Notes under the pieces: model-generated
The model's input: only the letters and a program-made list of their open reading frames with translations
The model's database searches: none
What the model was told of the DNA's origin: nothing
Shown: positions 46,920-57,042 of the stretch, one piece after another
How the letters are laid out: each line of letters starts with the position of its first letter
How positions within the stretch are numbered: position 1 is the stretch's first letter
Translations under genes and position numbers: made by a program
Assembly: GCA_960531495.1 (NCBI GenBank)
Contig: OY482848.1
Span: forward strand, 31,929,177 to 31,993,176
Source of the DNA: Zeus faber
Lineage: Eukaryota; Chordata; Actinopteri; Zeiformes; Zeidae
Direction: 5' to 3'
DNA: 64,000 bases

Positions 46920-47935
46920 AATGTTAGCTCAACTATCACCAACCCTCTGGACCACTTGCCCCTATGACGTTGGCCGCACACCACACCACAATATACATAT
47001 CAAAGTGAAACCCAACACTGTGCCCATTTGGCAAGGTCAGTACAAGGTCAAGCCCGAGGCAGCCGCTGGAATAGCCTGCACCATTGAAGGCCTCTGACAA
47101 GCAGGAGTTCTACGACCAGCGGATTCACCGTGGAACACAACAATTCTACCAGTACCCAAGGCCGGAGGACACTCATGGTGCCTGGTCCACGATCTGCGAT
47201 GTATCAAACAGTAATCAGCCTATTACTTAAAGAGTGCCCAACCCAGTTTGCACGCAGTCTCCCCGAGTCATCAAGTTTTCACCACCATCGACCTGGCCAA
47301 CGCATTCTTCTGCCTCCCCCTGGCCAAAGAAAGTCAAGACATGTTTGCATTCACATTTGAAATATGCTCTTACACCTACACATGAATGCCACAAGGATTC
47401 ACATGCACGCCAACCATATTCAACACCTGCCTGAGGCCGATCTCAAGGAACTCCCACTCCCACCAGATACCGTCCTCATCCAGTATGTCGACAACATCAT
47501 CCTGGCCACCACCACAGTTGAAGATTGCCTCATGGCCACCGAATCCCTGCTACGGCACATCGCAAAATGCAGCTACAAAATCAAGAAGGAAAAGCACAGG
47601 TCTGCCACCCAGAAGTGGTATTCCGTGGAAAAAGCGGGAATAAGAGATACATCAACCCAAAAAGACAATAGGCAATGCTCCAGTACCCTAAACCCACCAC
47701 TGTGCAGCAAATGCTAGCATTCCTGGGACTCACTGGCTATAGCAGACACCACATAGCTGATTATGTGGACCACTCTTTTCCCCTACGCAAACTCATTGGG
47801 GAAGCTGGCCATCGGAACCTCAAGGCATCACTCAACTGGATCTCAAGGGCGGAGGAAGCTTTCGTAAGATTCAAACAACTCATGGTGTTTGGGATTCAAA
47901 CAACCTCCCGAACCTCCCGGCCTTCCTGAACACCT
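46920..47935 (+). pseudogene. ERV-1 reverse transcriptase remnant
   Basis: Palm motifs are readable: VKPNTVPIWQGQY, the motif A segment TTIDLANAFFCLPL (first catalytic Asp), MPQGF (motif B), and QYVDNIILA where the catalytic YXDD should be (near 47482-47493). The second Asp of the active-site pair is therefore Asn. Connection-domain text (GLTGYSRHHIADY) follows at 47725. There are several stops and frame changes. Confidence 0.85.
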
Positions 47936-48590
47936 GTGCGCCCCAGACTACTCTTCCTCGTTCCATTTGGACATCACGGGAAAGCAAGGAATTATCAAAG
48001 CAGAATCAACATGGCCCACAGACTACAGTATGCAGATGGCACCCATGACTGCGTACAACTAATGAAACTGGAAGCAAAATGTCGCCCAGACCTGTATGGA
48101 ACACCTGTCCCCGATGCAGAAATTGTCCTGTTTATAGATGGTTGTTGTTTCAAAGGAGAAGAGGGAAATAGAGCATCATACGCAGTCATTCAACAAATTC
48201 ATGGACACCACGTCACCCTAGAAGTGGGGTCATAAAACAACCAGCATCAGCACAAAAAGCAGAACTCCACGCCCTAGTGGAAGCATTAAAGATTGCAAAA
48301 AACAAAAACGCTAACATATTTACCAACTCAGCATACGCACACGCTGCAGCCCACGTGGATGTAGCCATATGGATGAAGAGAGGACTCCAAACGTCAGCAG
48401 GAGCCCCGGTAAAACACAGAGACCTCGTACTCCCCCTCCTGGAAGCCATACATCTCCCCCGAAAAATCCAGATCATCAAATGCAAAGGACACTCCAAAGG
48501 AAATTCTAACGTCACCACTGGCAATAACGCAGCAGACACAGCAGCAAAAGAAGCAGGAGGGTACCTAAAAGAAAGCACAGCATTGATGAT
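47936..48590 (+). pseudogene. ERV-1 RNase H remnant
   Basis: The first catalytic region LFIDGCCFKG (near 48130) and the helix AELHALVEALKIAK (near 48260) are present. TNSAYAHAA (near 48320) carries Asn where RNase H has a catalytic Asp. KCKGHSKGN and NNAADTAAKEA complete the fold. There is a frame break at the TAA near 48233. Confidence 0.82.
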
Positions 48591-48639
48591 TGTACTAACG
48601 AGGACAACACCGTCAATCTGTCAGAGGAACACCTGAAAG

Positions 48640-49088
48640 AGGTGCAGAAAGAAGCGAAATGGTACCAGGAGCACCAGCCTCACTCCTCAAGAACCACCAA
48701 CAGGCTCAAACATGACTGGTGGCAACCCTACCTGGAGGAAATGGTGGCAAACCATATTGCAGAATGCGTAGTCTGTCACGGGCTAAATAAGAAGACAGTC
48801 TACCAAAGAACTTTGGGAACATTCCCAGTGCCCCCCTACCCCTTCAGAGAAATATGCATAGTGGTCAGCCCCAGAGACTGCGTCCACATCAAGGTCCACA
48901 AGCGGAAGTGGCCCGAGCCACGGTGGACTGGACCCTGGGAGGTAGTGTTGACCACCTCACATGCAGTAAAGGTCAAAGGTAAAACTGGTGCTCTCTGGCA
49001 CCACCGCTCCCACTGCGCCCCTGCCACCCAACCCGCAAGAACTCTCACAGAAACGATGATCCAGCTGAAAGACACAAACATTCTGTAA
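48640..49088 (+). pseudogene. ERV-1 integrase remnant without catalytic core
   Basis: An N-terminal zinc-binding end (H, H, C-VVC near 48660-48780) is followed by GTFPVPPYPFREIC. It then jumps directly to a C-terminal DNA-binding domain (KWPEPRWTGPWEVVLTT). The whole DDE core, normally about 150 residues, is missing at about 48855. The piece is otherwise one open frame of 148 codons. Confidence 0.85.
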
Positions 49089-49094
49089 TTAGCC

Positions 49095-51065
49095 ATGTGG
49101 AAATTGTTTTTCTTGTTTGCCCTCGTAATGGGACTCCAATTATCGTATGAACAGTATATGACAAAGGTCGCAGAGTGGGGCAGAACGACAGAAACAGTTC
49201 CCGTCATTTAGGTCTATGAAGGACAAATCCTGGCATTCAAGGTTGATTTATGCTCCATAATAAAGTGTGATTCCACAGGGCAGGAGCAGTACCAGTGGAA
49301 TGAGAAATATGTGTGTTCCTCCTTCCCCAGACTAGCGAGTGACTGGTGGCTGGACAATGTTAGAGGTACCCATATTGATTGTGGGGCATGGGGTAATGTG
49401 CTTATAAACACAGGAACCAGTAGGTGGAATTGTTTTGACTCAGGTATCTTTGGCCCCAACGCCACCTTGTTAGCTGCACGACTAACCATAGCTAAGCAAA
49501 CCACCCCAGCCACCTGTTCCCCCGGCCAATGTAACTCCTTCATGTTCGTGCTCCATGAAGCATCGGTTGCTGACACCTCTTTGTATCCCGTTCTAGCCTA
49601 CGCAACTGGGTCCAACCCGCTGGGCTGGATTTATATCAATGTTACTAAAAATGCCACCGACATAACACATCTCCATTTCCGGAAACACAGACTCAATGAT
49701 GGGCCCCACCGTAAAGTACATAACTGAACAGTCCATGCCCAAGCGTTTTAACATAGAAACAGGCGTAGGTGAAACTAATCTGTGGCTCCAATGGGCCCAA
49801 TACACGGTAGCATCGACCCTCCCGGGACGAGACGGCATGTTATGCGCGACTGCCTGCCCTACATCGACCCCGGCCCCCGCCACAAATAGCACCTCCTCCC
49901 TCCACTTCCACTGTCTCCTCTTCCTGTTCACAACATCTAATCCCCCGGTAAATGAATCTTGCAAACCTTATCACTACCGGTAGCCTCCGACGATAGAAAC
50001 TACTCCTCCTGTGTTCCTAATGACCCACAACAATTTCACGTGCCTTCACACCTCGGGAGAACTACATAGCGCAACCCAGAATGTAGGACACATAGACCCA
50101 ACCTGGTGTACCACTGTAGAACACACCACTGCAGCCCACTTGTCCCATTGCCAAAACACATCGCTCGCTGATTTGTGGTGGTGGTGTGGAACAAAAGTAT
50201 TGTGGCCCACTCTTCCCTTTAATTGGGAAGGAACATGCGCCCTGGTAAAACTAATCAATCCTGTGTATGTACACCCCCTGACTCCCAAACACTCTTTCAC
50301 CTAGCCGCCCTGTGTGATTCCCACCACGGCAAAAGAGACATTCCCGGTGGATCATTCGACCAGTCAGTAACCATAGATGCGATAGGAGTCCCACGTGGCG
50401 TCCCAAACAAATTCAAAGCAAAAAATCAGATTTTGGCCGGTCTATCCTCCCTATTCCCCTTCATCACGATAAACAAAAACGTAGACTGGATCAATTACAT
50501 CTATTATAATCAACAACGATTCGTCAATTACACCAGAAACGTGATAGATGGTATACATGGTAAATTGTCGGCCTTAATTCTTATGGCCTGGCAAAAAAGA
50601 TTGGCCCTAGACATGCTACTTACGGAAAAAAGTGGCGTTTGCCACATGTTTGGAACTTCTTGTTGTACGTTTATACCAAATAATACTGCCCCTGACGGAT
50701 CACTTACAAAAGCCCTAGAGGGTTTTCGCTCACTGAGCGTAGAAATAAAAGAAAATGCAGGAATAGAAGATCACATCACTGGTTGGTTCGATTCCATGTT
50801 TTCCAAATGGAAAGGCCTCATTTTATTATGCTTAATCAGCGTTGCTATCATTGCCGCTCTGTTAATTGTATGTGGATGTTGTTGTATACCATGCATTCGT
50901 ACTCTCTTGGACAAATGCATCATGACTGCGTTGGGAAAACCAGAAATACAAGCGGACATGGCATTGAGACAGGAGGAAGGTGGCAACACCTATGTTGCTG
51001 TAGGTATGGACCCCCTTCCCCAGTGCCAGGACCCCGATGTCTTCATCCACGATGACTGCATCTAG
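49095..51065 (+). pseudogene. ERV-1 envelope, surface part broken, TM part open
   Basis: A signal-peptide-like start (MWKLFFLFALVMG) is at 49095. The surface subunit has a TAG at 49209, a stop at 49725 and at least two frame changes up to 50304. The last part (50223-51065) is one open frame. It covers a KR cleavage-site remnant, an internal hydrophobic stretch, a CX6CC disulfide motif near 50640-50667, a transmembrane helix near 50815-50880 and a Cys-rich cytoplasmic edge. The layout is gammaretrovirus-type. No intact envelope can be expressed. It may overlap integrase very little or not at all. Confidence 0.85.
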
Positions 51066-51378
51066 TTGACCAGGGTTCAAGTCAGAAAGACACAATGGCG
51101 AAGTCAGAGCTAAAAAGCTGCGAGATCCAGTAGCACACCCAGGGAGACACTGCTCCTAAGAAATTACACTGTGCTTGTTTGCTCTTTTATTGTAAATGGT
51201 TGAGGTGGTGAGTGAATGCCGTCCGCACGTACAATAATACGGATGTTGGTAGGTTTTCCCGCTGAGACAAATGGGCTTTTCCGTTGCCAATCACTCCTGG
51301 AGCCATGCACTGTGCACATTATGCTAAGCAGGATGTTTTATTGTATTTTATATATTTTCTTGTGGACACCTGACGGTG

Positions 51379-51391
51379 TCCAAGGAGGGAA
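51379..51391 (+). other. ERV-1 polypurine tract
   Basis: CCAAGGAGGGAA lies immediately before the TG that starts the 3' LTR. Confidence 0.6.
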
Positions 51392-51429
51392 TGTGAGTAA
51401 ATATATATATATATATATATATTTATATA

Positions 51430-53002
51430 CAGTGGGGCAAAAAAGTATTTAGTTAGCCACCAATTGTGCAAGTTCTCCCACTTAAAAAGATGAGAGAGGC
51501 CTGTAATTTCAATCATAGGTACACTTCGACTATGAGAGACAGAATGGGGGGAAAGAATCCAGGAAATCCCATTGTAGGATTTTTAATGAATTAATTGGTA
51601 AATTCCTCGGTAAAATAAGTATTTGGTCACCTACAAACAAGCAAGATTTCTGGCTTTCACAGACCTGTAACTTTTTCTTTAAAAGGCTCCTCTGTCCTCC
51701 ACTCGTTACCTGTATTAATGGCACCTGTTTAAACTCGTTATCAGTATAAAAGACACCTGTCCACAACCTCAAACAGTCACACTCCAAATTCCACTATGGC
51801 CAAGACCAAAGAGCTGTCAAAGGACACCCGAAACAAAACTGTAGACCTGCACCAGGCTAGGAAGACTGAATCTGCAATAGGTAAGCAGCTTGTTGTGAAG
51901 AAATCAACTGTGGGAGCCATTATTAGAAAATGAAAGACATACAAGACCACTGATAATCTCCCTCGATGTGGGGCTCCACGCAAGATCTCACCCCGTGGGG
52001 TCAAAATGATCACAAGAAAGGTGAGCAAACATCCCAGAACCGCACGTAGTAACAAGTAACAAAGGCTACCATCAGTAACACACTACGCCGCCAGGGACTC
52101 AAATCCTGCAGTGCCAGACGTGTCCCCCTGCTTAAGCCAGTACATGTCCAGGCCCGTCTGAAGTTTGCTAGAGAGCATTTGGATGATCCATAAGAGGATT
52201 GGGAGAATGTCATATGGTCAGATGAAACCAAAATAAAACTTTTTGGTAAAAACTCAACTTGTCGTGTTTGGAGGAGAAAGAAAGCTGAGTTGCATCCAAA
52301 GAACACCATACCTACTGTGAAGCATGGGGGTAGAAACGTCATGCTTTGGGGATGTTTTTCTGCAAAGGGACCAGGACAACTGATCCGTGTAAAGGAAAGA
52401 ATGAATGGGGCCATGTATCGTGAGATTTTGAGTGAAAACCTCCTTCCATCAGCAAGGGCATTGAAGATGAAACATGGCTGGGTCTTTCAGCATGACAATG
52501 ATCCCAAACACACCGCCCGGGCAACAAAGGAGTGGCTTCGTAAGAAGCATTTCAAGGTCCTGGAGTGGCCAAGCCAGTATCCAGATCTCAACCCCATAGA
52601 AAATCTTTGGAGGGAGTTGAAAGTCCGTGTTGCCCAGCGACAGCCCCAAAACATCACTGCTCTAGAGGAGATCTGCATGGAGGAATGGGCCAAAATACCA
52701 GCAACAGTGTGTGAAAACCTTGTGAAGACTTACAGAAAAGGTTTGACCTCTGTCATTGCAAACAAAGGGTATATAACAAAGTATTGAGATGAACTTTTGT
52801 TATTGACCAAATACTTATTTTCCACTATAATTTGCAAATAAATTCTTTAAAAATCAGACAATGTGATTTTCTGGATTTCTTTTCTCATTTTGTCTCTCAT
52901 AGTTGAGGTATACCTCTGATGAAAATAACAGGCCTCTCTCATCTTTTTAAGTGGGAGAACTTGCACAATTGGTGGCTGACTAAATACTTTTTTGCCCCAC
53001 TG
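51430..53002 (+). mobile_element. Tc1-like transposon, copy C
   Basis: Same termini as copies A and B (CAGTGGGGCAAAAAAGTATT and inverse), with TA at 51428-51429 and 53003-53004. It is 1,573 bp long. It inserted into the TA-rich start of the ERV-1 3' LTR, so it postdates that provirus. Confidence 0.96.
51795..52787 (+). pseudogene. Tc1 transposase, copy C, inactive
   Basis: It starts [14 protein letters not shown]. It has a TGA in the DNA-binding domain at 51931, a roughly 38-bp deletion near 52048, and a TAA near 52189. From 52290 to the stop it is open and carries HDNDPKHTA and [12 protein letters not shown]. Confidence 0.92.
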
Positions 53003-53537
53003 TATATATATATATATATAACATTACAGATTGAACTAATCCTCGACAGCAAAACTATGTGTGTATATAACAGTATGTATTAAATGAATGTATTTATAAA
53101 CATTACTATCATTCATATTGTGAGTAATCATGAAATACAGCTTCATTGATCAGGCCTCGAGTCAGAGCCAAAAAGAAACATGTATAAAGACACTGCGTAT
53201 AACTACGAAGCCAGTTCCAAACAGGCACTGAAACGGTTAATCTGGCACACACACACAGCTGTGAGTCTGAAACTAGATACTTGGGGGATGGATAATAGCA
53301 GCATAGTAAAAAAAGGAAATAGCAGAAAATGTTTGACAGACTTCTTGGTGAACTGTCTGCTAGAGGAGACACGCAGCTTAGAACTCACTATGTCGACGTA
53401 CAAAGAAAATCGCGAAGTCACTGGGTGACAGGTAAACGAGGTTTTATGGTAGATTCTCAAACTGTCCAATAAACTCTCCTAAGCTCAAAGTTCCAGTTTC
53501 ATCGCATCATTCCAGATTGGAAATATTGGACACGACA

Positions 53538-54130
53538 CCTCCAGACCAGTTTCTTTCAAGAAATAAAGATAAGACTATGACCTTACCTGTACTGATATCC
53601 GACCAAACACCTTTGATCGTCCTCGTAAGAGATGCTTTATGTAAATTGGGCTGTACCATTCTATGTACCCTGCAAGGTCTTATGTAGATAAGCAGCATCC
53701 TATGGGAAAAGACAAAGGGGGCATTGTGTATTGGTTGGGGAACACACATCAACAATTTGCTGAAGAAATATACAAATGGGACAGGTTTATACAAGCAAAT
53801 CTCCCTCAAGCAGTACCACCCAGCGATCCTCTTCACTACACTCTATGGTATTTCAAGAATGACGCGAGGACTAACCAGAACTGTGGTAAGCAAACCAACC
53901 CAAGGAGGTACAGCTAGTGACCAGCTCCATTATAATGGGTTAACAAGGAGCAGCCATGGTCGTAGAAAACTCCTTATTTGATGAAGGATTTCCACATCAA
54001 GAATAGTAGTCCACACATTACTATTTAAGTAAACCCAGGATACGAACCAAAACATTTGGGCCCAATTATAAAAGGAGCCTCTCAGACTACATAAAACCAA
54101 CTCAGAATAAACAAATATGGCACAGCGTGG
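53538..54130 (+). pseudogene. ERV-2 protease end and adjoining segment
   Basis: Directly after the ERV-1 LTR comes a protease C-terminal stretch (LPVLISDQTP, then RDALCKLGCTI). The PR-RT segment follows, with PPSDPLHYTLWYF and EPKHLGPIIKGA as in ERV-1. The N-terminal protease half with the active site is absent. Stops and frame changes are present. Confidence 0.65.
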
Positions 54131-54299
54131 ATGGGAATTATATCAAGAGAATGATTTCTGCATCAGGCTCAGTACAGCCCCAAGTGGTAAGGCTTCCACA
54201 AGTTTCTGAATGTTCAAACCAAACCTTGAATTTGGAAGACGAAATAATGGCTTCTGTGCCTGCTAACCTATGGTCACAACATGACACGGATGTAGAATA

Positions 54300-55090
54300 A
54301 ATTAAATTCGCAGAACCTGTTGAAATCAAGTTAAACCAGGCTGTAGACCACCATGGAAAATGCAGTACCCCCTTAAACCACAAGCCGAGGAAGGAATTGC
54401 TAAAACAATAGAGGTACTTTTGAGAGCTGGAGTGCTTAGACTTGAACCCCACCCCTACACCCAACAACACCCTTATACTTCCAATCCTCAATGCAGACAA
54501 GTACCGATTAGTGCATGACCTAAGAGCAGTAAATAAAGTGGTAGAAGATTATCAATCAGAAGTACCGAACCCACACACACTGCTTTTAGATGTTCGCCTG
54601 GATGCCAAATGGTTTACAGTAATTGATCTTTGTTCAGCATTCTTTAGCATGCCCCTTAGCCCTTCAAGTAGTCATCTATTCACATTCACAACCAGTTCTA
54701 TACATACAAAAGGGTGCCACAGGACTTTAAGCATAGTTCCCACATTTTTAACAAAGCACTGAAGGAAGATTTAGAGGATTTGCCTGATAAAATCACAAGT
54801 CTGTAGATGATGATATCATCTACAGTATGTAGATGATATCATCTTGTGTAGATCTGACCTGGACACATGCCACAAAGACTCAAAAACTCTGTTGACTCTT
54901 TTGGCACAACAAGGGCATAAAGATTTGTTGACGAAATGATAATAATGCCGGGATAAGGTAGAATATCTAGGATGACTTATAGAAAAGGGACATAAACAAG
55001 TATCTCCCCCTCAGTTGGAAGGAATCTTCAAAGCCCCAAAACCAGGCACAGAAAGGGACATGATGACCTTTTTGGGGGTGAAAGGGTATA
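54300..55090 (+). pseudogene. ERV-2 reverse transcriptase remnant
   Basis: KYRLVHDLRAVNKVVEDYQ and the motif A segment TVIDLCSAFFSMPL are readable (54495-54650). The catalytic YVDD is preserved at 54826-54837, inside a partly palindromic AGATGATATCATCT duplication. GVKGYSSDWMENY (connection) lies near 55075. There are many frame breaks. Confidence 0.75.
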
Positions 55091-55099
55091 GTTCAGACT

Positions 55100-55548
55100 G
55101 GATGGAGAATTACTCCACTATGGTAGCCCCAGTGAGGGCAAGGATCTAAGCACAAGGCGCAGGAAACCTACAGGGTACTTGAGAATGGAGTTAAGAAGGA
55201 CACATAGCATTCAAAACAGTAAAGACTGCCCTGCAACAAGCACCAGCTCTGGCGTTATCAGACTACCCTAAGCATTTCCAACTGTTTGTCTCCCATAGAC
55301 AAGAACAAGCATGTGGAGTGTTAACTCAAAAGACAGGAACAAGACACCACGCACAGCCAATAGCCTACTACTCCATGGCACTCTCCCCGATGGAGACAGG
55401 TTTCAGTGACTGTTACAGGATATTAGCGGCAGCGCACCTAATATACGAAAAGGCATCCACATTGACCATGGGCTATCCCATTGAGATACTTACCCATCAT
55501 AAACTCGTGAACCTAATAGAAAAAGGCACGTTTGTTCGTACTGGCTAA
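55100..55548 (+). pseudogene. ERV-2 connection/RNase H start
   Basis: FQLFVSHRQEQACGVLTQ, then HHAQPIAYYSMALSPMETG and GYPIEILTHHKLVNLIEKG, typical of the polymerase-RNase H connection. The sequence breaks off after about 55548; RNase H catalytic sites and integrase are not found. Confidence 0.7.
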
Positions 55549-56045
55549 AGGAAAAATGACTACAACCGTTAAATACAATACCCCAACGTCACAATATCCA
55601 TCTGCAGGATTAAGAACCCAGCAGATAAGGTTCCGCTTCCTACAAATCACCTTTTTGGCGCCACACAGAAAGCTCGGGGGTTCAAGAGGGCTGATGGTTC
55701 ACCCATACAACAACATGAAGAGATTCTTAAACTGTTAAAAGTGCAGGGATCGCCAAGGTGGAATCACTTAAACCACTATGTTCAGGCCACAGAAGAAGCA
55801 GAGAATGAGGAACATCCGATTAAGACTGTTTCACCTGGGTAGAACTGAACTTTACATGATGGGTGGCCGCCTTGTTAAAGATATTAGCAGCAGTGGGAAT
55901 CTGCCTGCTGGCAGTGGGGCTAATTTCCTGCTGTTGTATCCCTGTACTGAGAAGCCTGGTGACCCGGCAGAAAATGGGAAAAACATGTAGAGGATGGAAC
56001 TATGGAGAAAACCAAGTAGTTATGACCTGGGCCCAAAACAAATAA
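55549..56045 (+). pseudogene. ERV-2 envelope TM end
   Basis: At 55863-56045 a hydrophobic helix (LLKILAAVGICLLAVGLIS) is followed by CCCIPVLRSL, the same arrangement as the end of the ERV-1 TM protein. It follows the RNase H remnant after only about 300 bp, so integrase and most of env have been deleted. Confidence 0.7.
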
Positions 56046-56622
56046 TTCAATGTTTGGACTGACTTCAAACTCGTGGTTACAAAACTCACCGGGAAGTGAT
56101 CCAGGCACCTCACCATTCAGATGGATCCCTTTCAACCCCACAACACATTCCTGACAGAAGGCGCCCTCCTTATGATTCAGGAATATTGTCTCATTAGACC
56201 GGACTACTAACAACCTGACTGGGACGAGAATTTCATGGTTTTGCCAAGTCACCAGTCAAGTGGAGGTGGTGACCGTTTATGATGGAGTAATACTCTGGAG
56301 TAATACTCCTAAGGATCCGGAGATTGGATAAAACTGATTTTCCAGTCTTCAACGGACTACTGTGGGTGAACGCCGAACACTGCCCCCACTCTACAGTGAG
56401 GAAATCTACATTTTCCCACTGTCGAGCCCTCAGCTGCGTTGGAACCTTATGAGTATGGAAGCAGTGTCCTACTCTGTCAGTAGCGTAACAAGCTCCAACG
56501 AAGTGACGTGTAGGAAGACTTCTTGTGTCACCAACAAGGGATCTGCGTTGGAACGCCTACGGCGAGTAAAAACAGGTATTTGGGGACTTATTACTCTGAC
56601 AGGAAACCTCATATCGGTATAG
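56046..56622 (+). pseudogene. Unidentified open stretch after ERV-2 env
   Basis: One frame is readable with few stops, ending in an open stretch at 56362-56622 rich in Ser/Thr/Cys. It could be displaced surface-subunit sequence or an accessory frame; I do not recognise it. No 3' LTR was found to its right. Confidence 0.3.
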
Positions 56623-56896
56623 ATATGGCCTCTGTACATCCATTAAATAAACAGTTTAAAATTATATTATTTCAAGTAAGTTATTATTGAAAATACTTAT
56701 TTTGATATTATACAATCAATTTTATTCATACACATTCATGTTCTTTTGTTCAATAAGACATTTATTTCTGCAAAAATCAAAAAATTTCTAAAAAATATCA
56801 GCAGATAATATCGGTTATCTCAATTTCTTGCCCCCTAAAATCAGTATCCGTGACAAAAAAAATCCATATCGGTCGGGCCCAATTTAGAAAACTTGA

Positions 56897-57042
56897 TAAG
56901 ATAGATAGAAAGGTATAAGTTGATAATAGATAGATGGATGGGTTGATGGTTGGAAAGATGGGTGGATGGATGGTTGGAGATACATTCAATGATAGATAGA
57001 CAGATAGATAAATAGATAGATAGATAGATAGATAATAAAGTG
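56897..57042. repeat. (GATA)n/(GGAT)n microsatellite
   Basis: Imperfect GATA, GGAT and GGTT tetranucleotide array. Confidence 0.92.

Larger units (their letters stand above)
51392..53537 (+). mobile_element. ERV-1 3' LTR split by a Tc1 element
   Basis: The LTR starts TGTGAGTAAATATA, runs into an AT array, is interrupted at 51430 by Tc1 copy C, and resumes at 53003. It ends with GACACGACA at 53537. Without the insert it is about 570 bp. Confidence 0.75.

Noticed and set aside
49095-51065. Domesticated, syncytin-like env gene
   Set aside because: The surface half carries stops and frame changes; only the TM half is open.
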